Source: Saprospiraceae bacterium (GTDB lineage Bacteria > Bacteroidota > Bacteroidia > Chitinophagales > Saprospiraceae). Taken from it: 57,253 nucleotides of DNA. The stretch covers positions 1 through 57,253 of the forward strand of contig JABDKX010000186.1 of NCBI GenBank assembly GCA_013001975.1, read 5' to 3'. Under the pieces are notes generated by a model. That model did no database searches. It saw only the letters and a list, made by a program, of their open reading frames with translations, and was not told where the DNA came from. The position numbers and the translations under genes are program-made. Shown here piece by piece: positions 43,747 through 52,072 of this stretch; position 1 is the first letter of the stretch, and the number at the start of each line of letters is the position of its first letter.

Positions 43747-44889
43747 TTATTGGTTGTTAGAAACTAAATCACCATTCGAAAGATTTTTTCCTCCAGCTAC
43801 TATCAAAGCGTCTCCTTCATTGACACCGTCTAAAATAATAGTTTCCCCCACTGTTGATTCTCCTAATTGTACATAGGATTTTTCAGCTCTTGTTTCGTCA
43901 TTTTCTTTTTTCATTAGGTAGACAAACTTTCTTCCGCTGACTTCTTCTTGAATGGCTTCTAAAGGAATGACGATTGCATTTTCTTGTTCGAAATCTTTAA
44001 ATTTTACTTCAGCTAAAAGATTCGGTTTGAGTGCACCATTCATGCTTGAACTTTCTACTTCAATTTTAAATGTGCGATTGGCGGCATCAATTGTTCTGCC
44101 GATCATAGAAATTTTCTTTTCGAAAGTTTTGTCAATAGCTGGAAAGTGTATCTGAACTTTATCTCCTTTGTTTATACTTGGGAGGAAGTTTTCTTGCACA
44201 TCAGCGACTATCTTCACTTTATTGGTATTCAATATTTGTACTATTGGCATGCCTGGAGAAGCGGTTTCTCCTTGCTTCATAAATTCTTGATCCACAATAC
44301 CAGAAATAGGAGCATAAATATTTTTCTTACTTATTTGACTCTTTAAAGTAGCCAAAGATTTTTCCAGACTTTCTTTGTTTGTTTTTGCTTGTAGATATTG
44401 GATTTCTGAACCAATGTTTTGATTCCAGAGTCGCTCTTGTCTTTCGAAAACGGTTTTGGCTAAACTCAAACTGTTATTTATTTCAGCAATTTGATTTTCT
44501 AAGGTTGTCATATCTGTCACAGCAATCAGTTGGCCACGTTTGACATATTGACCTTCTTTAACTTTTACACTAATTAATCGACCGCCAATTTCTGAGCTGA
44601 CATTGACAATGTCATCAGCTTTTACTGCAGCTTGTAATGTAATAAACCTTTCAAACGGTTTGGCTTCGACGTTTACTGTTTCAACTTGGATAGCATTTTT
44701 TTCTTTAGGCGGATCAAGCTTTAGAATTTCTTTTGAAAGCACATCAATTTCTTGTTGAAGTGTTCGCAATTCTGATTTTTTCTGGTTGAGTAATTTTCTT
44801 TTGCTTGCAACATCATTGGTTTCTTGCTGTTGGCATGCAATAAATGAAGTAGCTATTAAAGCAATAAATGAATATCGAATGGCTTTCAT
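43747..44889 (-). CDS. RND efflux periplasmic adaptor lipoprotein
   Basis: The reading frame runs from 44964, but the ATG at 44889 begins a proper lipoprotein signal (MKAIRYSFIALIATSFIAC, Cys19), so that start is used (380 residues). A coiled coil (RKLLNQKKSELRTLQQEIDVLSKEI) precedes the lipoyl-like (GGRLISVKVKEGQYVKRGQLIAVTD), hairpin and beta-barrel parts (KVKIVADVQENFLPSINKGDKVQIHFPA), as in HlyD/AcrA-type adaptors. It links pump and TolC; 9 bases separate it from the pump gene. Confidence 0.93.
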   Translation of the reverse strand: MKAIRYSFIALIATSFIACQQQETNDVASKRKLLNQKKSELRTLQQEIDVLSKEILKLDPPKEKNAIQVETVNVEAKPFERFITLQAAVKADDIVNVSSEIGGRLISVKVKEGQYVKRGQLIAVTDMTTLENQIAEINNSLSLAKTVFERQERLWNQNIGSEIQYLQAKTNKESLEKSLATLKSQISKKNIYAPISGIVDQEFMKQGETASPGMPIVQILNTNKVKIVADVQENFLPSINKGDKVQIHFPAIDKTFEKKISMIGRTIDAANRTFKIEVESSSMNGALKPNLLAEVKFKDFEQENAIVIPLEAIQEEVSGRKFVYLMKKENDETRAEKSYVQLGESTVGETIILDGVNEGDALIVAGGKNLSNGDLVSNNQ

Positions 44890-44944
44890 TATGAAGTTAT
44901 TTTTGAAAGTTATATAGTAATGTTTCATTTGTTTTATGTTGTTA

Positions 44945-46324
44945 TTAAATATTACCCAAGGCAATATCTAAGTCAGTTTTTGTAATTAATAAATCATATA
45001 AGGCACTTATGTAATTTGCTTGAGCACTGAATAGTTGTGATTCGGCTTGTGTTACTTCAAGACTTGAGCCTACGCCTTCTTTAAATTTAATCTGTGTTGT
45101 TTTGTAAATATCTTCAACGATATTTAAAGCGCGTTCTCTGTTTGACAATGTCTTTTTTGCATTGATATATTGCATTCTGGCGTTGGCTACTTGTAAACTT
45201 ACTGCGCGTTGGAATTCAGATTTTTGAATACCTATGCGTTCTTGCTCGATTTTGGCTTGTTGAATTTGACCTTTTTTCTGATTACCATCGAAGATGGGTA
45301 TATTAAGACCTAAACTGACGGACGCTTGTGGGATGAAGCCAATTTCATCGCCGTCAAATAAATTATTTCTTTGAAGAGATTCATTGACATTGGCTCTTGC
45401 TCTTAAGTTTGGCAAGTATCCTTTTTTTAGTCTTTCGATATTGAGTTCATTCAAATCTTCGCCCATTTCAATTTGAGCAAATTCAGCTCTTTTGTTGAAG
45501 TCTATAGTTTCTTCTAAGTCGGCATTTTCAATTTTTAAAAGGTTTACCAAGGTTTCTAAATCTTCAGTGATACTGATTTCATTTTCAAGAGGGTAAGACA
45601 TTTGAAATTTCAAAAGATTGTAACTGATGTCTATTATCTGATCAATTTTTTCTTTTTCTGTTGATACATTTTCTAAAGACAATAAGATGCGATCTACATC
45701 CAATTTTTCCAAGAAACCATTTTCGTAAAATGCTTCTGCTTCGTTCAAAGACTTATTAATATTTGCTATGTTTTTTTCAAGCGTCTTTTTGTTTTCCTCA
45801 GCAATTAAAATATTCATATAAGCTTTGGTCACATTAGATCGCACTTTTTCTGCTTTCACATCAACAGCCTTCTTATTCAGGTCTCTAAACATTCGTGCAC
45901 CCCTCAAACCAGTTAAGTATGATCCATCAAATAAGAGCCAAGACGCATTTAAATTAGCGGTTAAATTATTTTTTTGAAAAAAAGAAAATTCGAAAACTTC
46001 AGGTGGCCCTTCGAAAGATTCTAAAGGTACTAACTGTTCATCTTCTAGGACGTCATAAACCGAAGGGGTGATGAAATCCTGAACTGGGTTGACAGGAACA
46101 GCCATGTAGTATTGGTAATTTATTCCTGCATCCAATTGTGGCATTCCAATTGCCTTGAATTCAGTGATCTGAGCTTCTGCATCTTCGATGTCTAATTGTG
46201 CCATCTTCATTTCATTGCTATTGACTAACGCATAGTCTATGGCTTCTTGTAAATTGAATGACTCCTGACCATATGTTGTATGGGTAAAAGCAAACAATAT
46301 AATGGCTAGTTTAATCTTGTTCAT
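44945..46324 (-). CDS. TolC-family outer membrane efflux protein
   Basis: A 459-residue protein with signal peptide (FAFTHTTYGQ) and the two repeated helical/beta units of outer-membrane factors (FNLQEAIDYALVNSNEMKMAQLDIEDAEAQI; later FKEGVGSSLEVTQAESQLFSAQANYISALYDLLITKTDLDIALG). It forms the exit channel of the RND system. Its start overlaps the TetR gene end by 4 bases (ATGA), so translation is coupled to the regulator. The downstream adaptor starts 55 bases later. Confidence 0.93.
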   Translation of the reverse strand: MNKIKLAIILFAFTHTTYGQESFNLQEAIDYALVNSNEMKMAQLDIEDAEAQITEFKAIGMPQLDAGINYQYYMAVPVNPVQDFITPSVYDVLEDEQLVPLESFEGPPEVFEFSFFQKNNLTANLNASWLLFDGSYLTGLRGARMFRDLNKKAVDVKAEKVRSNVTKAYMNILIAEENKKTLEKNIANINKSLNEAEAFYENGFLEKLDVDRILLSLENVSTEKEKIDQIIDISYNLLKFQMSYPLENEISITEDLETLVNLLKIENADLEETIDFNKRAEFAQIEMGEDLNELNIERLKKGYLPNLRARANVNESLQRNNLFDGDEIGFIPQASVSLGLNIPIFDGNQKKGQIQQAKIEQERIGIQKSEFQRAVSLQVANARMQYINAKKTLSNRERALNIVEDIYKTTQIKFKEGVGSSLEVTQAESQLFSAQANYISALYDLLITKTDLDIALGNI

Positions 46325-46929
46325 AGATTATCTTGTTTCAAATATTTCTTAATTTCTTTCCTTCCTTTATCATTCATAATACCGTTCATGTTATACATAA
46401 ATACATTTTCATAAATGTGCGGACGTTCATATTTTTTTATTGGGAAAACTTCTTCTTCAACGATAAGTCTTGCTAATCCGACATAAATCTTGGCTTGAAT
46501 TTCGGGATCTAATTCTGAGCGATAAAGCCCTTCATTTATGCCACGGTTAATATTGCTTTTAATGATGTCTTCTATAAATGAAAAATGGTCTTTATTTAAA
46601 AAGTCCCAAGATTTGACATGATACTTTTTTAAATCATGAGTCAAAGTTGGTTTCATTTTACGCATCGTCTGGATAACATATTTTCCGATGGAAGCCATTT
46701 CTTCTATAGCGTTATTTGCATGAGATTTTATATGACTTACAATTTCTTTTTCTTCTTCGATAAATGATTGTAGAACAGACAATACTAAGTCATCTTTGTT
46801 GGTAACAAAGTTGTATATCGTCTTTTTTGACATGCCAATATCTTTGGCAATATCATCCATGCTGATGCTTTTTATTCCAAATTTGAGGAATAGCGATTTC
46901 GCTGAATGAATGATTGTGTTTTTTGACAT
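46321..46929 (-). CDS. TetR/AcrR repressor of the efflux operon
   Basis: A 202-residue regulator with HTH at about 8-50 (SLFLKFGIKSISMDDIAKDIGMSKKTIYNFVTNKDDLVLSVL) and a helical effector domain. The gene is the first of the operon (TetR, TolC, adaptor, pump, pdxH, GNAT) and overlaps tolC by 4 bases. It presumably represses its own operon by the inverted repeat at 46958-46985. The ligand cannot be told from the sequence. Confidence 0.88.
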   Translation of the reverse strand: MSKNTIIHSAKSLFLKFGIKSISMDDIAKDIGMSKKTIYNFVTNKDDLVLSVLQSFIEEEKEIVSHIKSHANNAIEEMASIGKYVIQTMRKMKPTLTHDLKKYHVKSWDFLNKDHFSFIEDIIKSNINRGINEGLYRSELDPEIQAKIYVGLARLIVEEEVFPIKKYERPHIYENVFMYNMNGIMNDKGRKEIKKYLKQDNL

Positions 46930-46934
46930 AGGTG

Positions 46935-46985
46935 CAAATTTACAACAGATAAACCAAGGAAACTATAAAAAGTTTTAAAGTTTCC
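46935..46985 (-). promoter_or_regulatory. Efflux operon promoter box and candidate TetR operator
   Basis: On the minus strand a TAAATTTG box (46942-46935) lies just before the regulator start. Upstream of it is an inverted repeat GGAAACT (46958-46964) / AGTTTCC (46979-46985), with further symmetry inside the 14-base centre. It covers where the -33 box should be, as expected for a repressor site. Confidence 0.5.
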
Positions 46986-47060
46986 ATATTATTTTATCAA
47001 CTGTCATAATTCACCTACGAATTGCTGAAATAAGCAGCCCAATGGATATATTATTGTTTT

Positions 47061-47089
47061 TTTGTCAACTAACGGAATTCATAATTTTG
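47061..47089 (+). promoter_or_regulatory. Bacteroidota-type promoter of anmK
   Basis: TTTG (47061-47064), 17 bases, TAATTTTG (47082-47089). A transcript start near 47096 gives a leader of 26 bases to the ATG at 47122. Confidence 0.6.
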
Positions 47090-47121
47090 AAATGCTATTT
47101 TTAAGCTGAAAACTTATTAAA

Positions 47122-48165
47122 ATGCGCATCTTAGGTATAATGTCTGGCAGTTCGCTTGATGGTATTGATATGGCTTCTGTAGTCTTCGATGATTCAGCGG
47201 ATTGGTCATTGGAGTCATATACTACGATCCCAATTCCTAATGATCTGACAGAAAAACTTAAAAGGGTAGTAGATATGAACGCATTTGAAATCGCAAAAGT
47301 AGAATCTGACTATTCTCATTTTTTGTCAAGGATTATAAACCAATATATTAAAAGCCATAAACTACAAATAGACTATGTAAGCATTCATGGACATACAGTA
47401 TTGCATAATGTAGATATTAGTACTTCCTGGCAATTACTAAATGGTGGTCTTGTAGCATCACTTGTTAATAAAAAAGTGGTCTGTGATTTCAGAAATGGGG
47501 ATATGGCATTAGGAGGTCAAGGAACGCCGATGGCTGTGATAGCTGATCGTGATTTATTTAAGGGACATGATTATTATATCAATTTGGGTGGCATAGCAAA
47601 TGTGAGTTATCAAAAAGATGGTCAATGTCAAGCTTACGATATTTGTCCATGTAATCAAGTCAGTAATTACTTTGCCAATCAGTTGGGCAAACCTTATGAT
47701 GCCAATGGACAATTGGCGAAACAAGGGGAAGTCCGTGAGGAATTAGTAGGTAAGCTTTTGGAAGAAGAGTATATTAAAAAACCGCATCCAAAATCAATTG
47801 ACAATACTTGGATTAAGCAATATTGGATTCCAATAATGGAAAGCTATCAATTGTCTGCTGTTGATAATCTGGCTACGCATCATGCTTTTTTAGTAAAATT
47901 AATTTCTAAGTTGATAACTGTTAAAGGAGTTAATATATTTATAACAGGCGGCGGTGCTAAGAATAAACAGTTTATTTCGGATTTACAGTCTGAATTGTTA
48001 GGGCGAGCTGAGGTAATTGTGCCAAATGATGAAATTATTGATTTCAAGGAATCTATTTTAATGGCTTATATGGCTTATTTGCGCGTAAATGAAACAGCGA
48101 ATTTTATTCACTCAGCTTCAGGAGCGCATCGAGATGTAATAGGAGGATGTGTTTATATGTCTTGA
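47122..48165 (+). CDS. anmK: Anhydro-N-acetylmuramic acid kinase
   Basis: A 347-residue ATP-dependent kinase that phosphorylates 1,6-anhydro-MurNAc from recycled cell wall. Start motif GIMSGSSLDGIDMA, the GHTVLHN block, VVCDFRNGDMALGGQGTPMAVIADRDLF, INLGGIANVSY and FITGGGAKNKQFISDLQ are all typical of AnmK. The length is slightly below the 369 residues of E. coli, as usual in Bacteroidota. The gene has its own promoter and is followed after 86 bases by the small lipoprotein gene. Confidence 0.94.
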   Translation: MRILGIMSGSSLDGIDMASVVFDDSADWSLESYTTIPIPNDLTEKLKRVVDMNAFEIAKVESDYSHFLSRIINQYIKSHKLQIDYVSIHGHTVLHNVDISTSWQLLNGGLVASLVNKKVVCDFRNGDMALGGQGTPMAVIADRDLFKGHDYYINLGGIANVSYQKDGQCQAYDICPCNQVSNYFANQLGKPYDANGQLAKQGEVREELVGKLLEEEYIKKPHPKSIDNTWIKQYWIPIMESYQLSAVDNLATHHAFLVKLISKLITVKGVNIFITGGGAKNKQFISDLQSELLGRAEVIVPNDEIIDFKESILMAYMAYLRVNETANFIHSASGAHRDVIGGCVYMS

Positions 48166-48251
48166 AGAACTATTTAAAATTCCCAATAAATTGATACATA
48201 AGACAATTTAAAAGGTATTATTTTCACAGATTTGTAATAATATATAATTGA

Positions 48252-48632
48252 ATGAAATATTGTAGTGTTTTTTTGATGATGAGTTTTTGTTTTTTAATGG
48301 CTTGTAAAAGCAATAAAGCAGAAACTGTAAAAGAAAGTGTAGGTATCCAGAAAAGCTTGGATGGGAAAGTTTTAGTGACATTGTTGGAAGGAAAAAAAAC
48401 AGAAGTATTAGAAGCAGATTTTGAGAAATATTCTCTTAAGCACAAATCTATAGCCAGCAGATCTCAAAATCAACACTTATTTACCTTTGATAAAGAAGCC
48501 ATTTCGACATCTGATTTAATTAAGAAACTGAATAAGAACAAAATTGTTTATTTGGCAGAGCCATTGGCACAAAGTGCAGGTAAAGCCATTAAATTGCAAA
48601 GTGGACAAAAGAAAAAAACAGTTGTGAAGTAA
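48252..48632 (+). CDS. Small lipoprotein resembling a peptidase prodomain
   Basis: A 126-residue lipoprotein (FLMAC, Cys18). The mature part (GKVLVTLLEGKKTEVLEADFEKY ... HLFTFDKEAISTSDLIKKLNKNKIVYLAEP) resembles the subtilase (S8) N-terminal prodomain pattern, a strand-helix-strand-helix unit ending in VxYAEP-like residues, where such prodomains act as folding helpers or inhibitors. No protease is fused or adjacent. The following T9SS protein gene starts 35 bases after its stop, so the two are probably co-transcribed. The prodomain likeness is my reading from the pattern and needs a profile search. Confidence 0.7.
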   Translation: MKYCSVFLMMSFCFLMACKSNKAETVKESVGIQKSLDGKVLVTLLEGKKTEVLEADFEKYSLKHKSIASRSQNQHLFTFDKEAISTSDLIKKLNKNKIVYLAEPLAQSAGKAIKLQSGQKKKTVVK

Positions 48633-48667
48633 ATTCACGACTTACGGAAATAGTTAGAAAATATAGT

Positions 48668-51600
48668 ATGATTAATTTGAAACATTATGCAAGTGTTATC
48701 CTCTTGTGCTTTATTGTGTATTCAATTGATGCCCAGAAAAGCGAAACGATAAAACCAGAAGTGCATTTGATGTATGCCAAAAAAATTGGTACAACCAAGC
48801 CACTTAAAGAATTAGTTCCAAGAGCAGTCACTGACAATCAAAAAAAATCCTTAGATAAAAGTAAGATTAGAATACCTAAGAATTTTATTGGTCGTCATCC
48901 AAGTCGAATTCAAGAATCAGAAAAAGTGCAGACTGGTCCTGACAAAATCAGACAATGGGGGATTTATAAAAGCAGACAGAGTCTGGTTGAGCCAAAGATA
49001 AACGTTGAAGGATTGACAGTGGGTTCATCCCCTCAAGATCCGAGTGGAGACGTCGGTGAAAATTTTTATGTACAAGGAATTAATATAACCACGTTTGGTA
49101 TATTTAATAAAAGTGATGGTTCGTTAGAAATGAGTTTTGCTGGAAACACTTTATGGAATAGTTTGGGATTTACATCTGCTGGTGACCCGATTATTTTATA
49201 TGACCAAGAAGTAAATCGATGGATATTAACAGAGTTTTCAAACCAAGGTAACAACATGCTTGTAGCGGTTTCTGAAGATAGTGATCCAAGAGGAGCATAT
49301 GACGTTTATAATTTTACTACGCCAAGGTTTCCTGATTATCCAAAGTACAGTATTTGGAAAGATAGTTACACAGTTACAACCAACGAACAAGGTGCAGGTG
49401 TTTTACATGCTTATTTTATTAATAAAGAAGAATTGTTGGCTGGTGCAGATCAGGTGTCAATGCAACGGGTTAATTTGCCAGGGAATTCCAATACCGAAGC
49501 CGGCTTTTATGTGGCTACGCCAGTCGATTGGTCAGGGGAGATTGCACCGCCTTCAGATAGAGATCCTATTTTTTTAGCGTTGAATGATGCTTCGTGGAAT
49601 ACAAATGAAACTGAGGATAAAATCGAAATATTTTCTGTGGACGTAGATTGGATTGATGAGAACAATACATCCATGACTCAATATAGTTTACCTATTTCTC
49701 CGTTTGATTCGTATCCGTGTGCAGCAGCCGGATTTGGATTTTCATGTATTCCACAATTAGGTGGTTTTGGATTAGATGGCATTCCTGAAGTCATTATGAA
49801 TCAAGTTCATTATAGAAATTTTGGTTCACACGAATCAATGGTATTAAATTTTATTACAGATGTAACAGACGGTGAAAATTTATCTGGCATCAGATGGATG
49901 GAGTTAAGAAGAACTATCGAAGAAGATTGGACTGTTTACCAAGAAGGGACTTTTGCTCCAGATGATGGACTACATCGTTTTATGGGAGGTATTGCGATTG
50001 ATGGTAGTGGAAATATCGGGTTGGCATACAATGTATCAAGTCCAAATGATTATGTAGGTGTTCGATTTACTGGAAGACGATCAAGTGACCCACTGGGCGA
50101 AATGACAGTAGATGAATATGATGTTGTGCAGGGTAGTGGTACAATTAGTTCTGGTGGACGGTTTGGAGATTATGCGCATATGACAATTGATCCATTTGAT
50201 GATAAAACATTTTGGTATACAACTGAATATGCAGGTGAAAATAATGTGCTTACAAGAATTTTAAGTTTCGAATTGAAACAAGATACTTTTGATATTGGAC
50301 CGATTAATTTGAAGACGCCGGTCAATGCATCACTCCTAACGGATAATGAAGAAGTGCAAATTACTATAGAAAACTTTGGTTTAGAAACATTGGATTCATT
50401 TTCAGTAGGATACATTTTCGAAAGCGATCCTGAAGTCATTGAAGAAGTAAAGATGAGCCTTGCACCCAATGAACAATATGTTCATACTTTCGATTCTACT
50501 GTTGATGTTTCAAAAGTTGGCACTTATGCTATTAAGCTTTTTACTTCTTTAAATATTGATCAAAATATTTTAAACGATACGGTGCTTACTCAAATAATCA
50601 ATATTCCTCAAAATGATTTGGAATTGTTATCAATTGAGGAGATAGGTTTGGTTTGTGGCTCAAATTTTACTGCACAACTTAATTTTATAAATTTAGGGAC
50701 ATCGCCTATTGAAGAAGCCATATTAAAATTAACATTAAATGGAAATGATATTGGGCAACAAGTCATTTCAGGACCCATTGCTACAAATGAAATTGGATCA
50801 GTAGATATTCCGATTATTGGAATAGAAGATGGTGACAATATCTTTTCTATTCAAGTAGGAAGTGTAAACGGAATTGATGAAGATGAAATTTTAATTAATA
50901 ATAATGCGGCCATTGATTTTATTGCAACGTTAAACGGATTTGTTGGGAATGTTTCAGTGACATTAGATGACTTTTCTGAAGAGACTTCATGGACATTAGA
51001 AGATGAAAACGGATACCTTGTTGCTACCGGTGGTCCTTATGACGGCCAAGACAGAGAAACCGTCAATACAGAAGTTTGTTTGGATCCTAATCTATGCTAT
51101 GTATTTACATTTATGGATTCGTATGGTGATGGTATCACATTTGGACAGCGGGGTTCCTATGAAATTACAAATGACGAGGGTGCAGTTTTGGCGTCAATAA
51201 TCGATGCTTCTTTCGGTTCAGAAGAAGTCAATGAGTTTTGTGCTTTATTTATGTGTGCTATTGAAGCAGAAGCTAACTCTTCACCCACATCTGATCCTAA
51301 TTCTAGTGATGGTGTTATTATTGTTAATGTAACTAATGGTGCTGGTCCTTTCTTGTTTAGTATTGATGAAGGAAATACTTTTCAGGATGATAATACTTTT
51401 AGTGGTTTGCAGCAAGGTGATTATGAAATAGTTGTAGAAGGCAGTGGTGGTTGTACATTTGAAATGACAGCGAGTGTAGCAGCATGTAATGTGAATGCAG
51501 CGATAACCGTCGTTCCGGAATCTGCTATAGATTCCAATGATGGAGAAATAATATTGGATATAACTGGCACGAATGGAAGCGCCTTAATTAGTATAAACGG

Positions 51601-52000
51601 CGGTGTAACTTTAGGAACAGAAACGGAATACACTGGGTTGGAAGCCGATGACTATGAAGTATTTATTCGAGATTCGCTGGGATGTACATTTTTAACAATT
51701 GTTCATGTTGGGAATTCGGTTTCCAATGGTCCTGAAGTTGTTGGTGCCATTGCTAAAATATATCCTAACCCTACGGAAGGTATTTTTAGGATTGAACTGA
51801 TAGGTGTTAATTCAAATGAAGTTTATATTCCAATGACTTTATATAATTTGAAAGGAGAAGTTATTCAAAGAAATAATTTGGCGAAATATGATTCAGGGTA
51901 TCAAGGCATTATGTCATTGTATCATTATCCTGCTGGAGCCTATTTTGTTAAAATTGAACATTACGATTTTAATTCGTTGATTCGAGTTGTCAGACAATAA
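48668..52000 (+). CDS. T9SS-exported multidomain surface protein
   Basis: A 1110-residue protein with signal peptide (CFIVYSIDAQK), an N-terminal region of about 500 residues with beta-propeller-like repeats (GGFGLDGIPEVIMNQVHYRNFGS; FMGGIAIDGSGNIGLAYNVSS), two CARDB-like beta domains (about 540-750), a jelly-roll-like segment (DFSEETSWTLEDENGYLV...CYVFTFMDSYGDGITFG), SprB-like repeats (SDGVIIVNVTNGAGPFLFSIDEG; NDGEIILDITGTNGSALISIN) and a C-terminal T9SS type A sorting domain (AKIYPNPTEGIFRIEL to the end). It should be displayed on or released from the cell surface. No catalytic triad or nuclease motif is evident. A strong terminator follows. Confidence 0.88.
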   Translation: MINLKHYASVILLCFIVYSIDAQKSETIKPEVHLMYAKKIGTTKPLKELVPRAVTDNQKKSLDKSKIRIPKNFIGRHPSRIQESEKVQTGPDKIRQWGIYKSRQSLVEPKINVEGLTVGSSPQDPSGDVGENFYVQGINITTFGIFNKSDGSLEMSFAGNTLWNSLGFTSAGDPIILYDQEVNRWILTEFSNQGNNMLVAVSEDSDPRGAYDVYNFTTPRFPDYPKYSIWKDSYTVTTNEQGAGVLHAYFINKEELLAGADQVSMQRVNLPGNSNTEAGFYVATPVDWSGEIAPPSDRDPIFLALNDASWNTNETEDKIEIFSVDVDWIDENNTSMTQYSLPISPFDSYPCAAAGFGFSCIPQLGGFGLDGIPEVIMNQVHYRNFGSHESMVLNFITDVTDGENLSGIRWMELRRTIEEDWTVYQEGTFAPDDGLHRFMGGIAIDGSGNIGLAYNVSSPNDYVGVRFTGRRSSDPLGEMTVDEYDVVQGSGTISSGGRFGDYAHMTIDPFDDKTFWYTTEYAGENNVLTRILSFELKQDTFDIGPINLKTPVNASLLTDNEEVQITIENFGLETLDSFSVGYIFESDPEVIEEVKMSLAPNEQYVHTFDSTVDVSKVGTYAIKLFTSLNIDQNILNDTVLTQIINIPQNDLELLSIEEIGLVCGSNFTAQLNFINLGTSPIEEAILKLTLNGNDIGQQVISGPIATNEIGSVDIPIIGIEDGDNIFSIQVGSVNGIDEDEILINNNAAIDFIATLNGFVGNVSVTLDDFSEETSWTLEDENGYLVATGGPYDGQDRETVNTEVCLDPNLCYVFTFMDSYGDGITFGQRGSYEITNDEGAVLASIIDASFGSEEVNEFCALFMCAIEAEANSSPTSDPNSSDGVIIVNVTNGAGPFLFSIDEGNTFQDDNTFSGLQQGDYEIVVEGSGGCTFEMTASVAACNVNAAITVVPESAIDSNDGEIILDITGTNGSALISINGGVTLGTETEYTGLEADDYEVFIRDSLGCTFLTIVHVGNSVSNGPEVVGAIAKIYPNPTEGIFRIELIGVNSNEVYIPMTLYNLKGEVIQRNNLAKYDSGYQGIMSLYHYPAGAYFVKIEHYDFNSLIRVVRQ

Positions 52001-52017
52001 TGAAAAAAGAATGATAT

Positions 52018-52054
52018 AAAAAATCCCCTTGTTGAATACAACAAGGGGATTTTT
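52018..52054. terminator. Bidirectional Rho-independent terminator
   Basis: A 14-bp perfect stem (AAATCCCCTTGTTG at 52021-52034, CAACAAGGGGATTT at 52039-52052) with a 4-base loop, A run before and T run after. It lies between the convergent T9SS gene and the OmpA-like gene at 52073 and can serve both. Confidence 0.93.
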
Positions 52055-52072
52055 AGATTTAAATTATTCTTA

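Noticed and set aside
44890-44964. Upstream extension of the RND adaptor gene
   Set aside because: It would place 25 residues before a perfect lipoprotein signal peptide and would overlap tolC. The start at 44889 is preferred.
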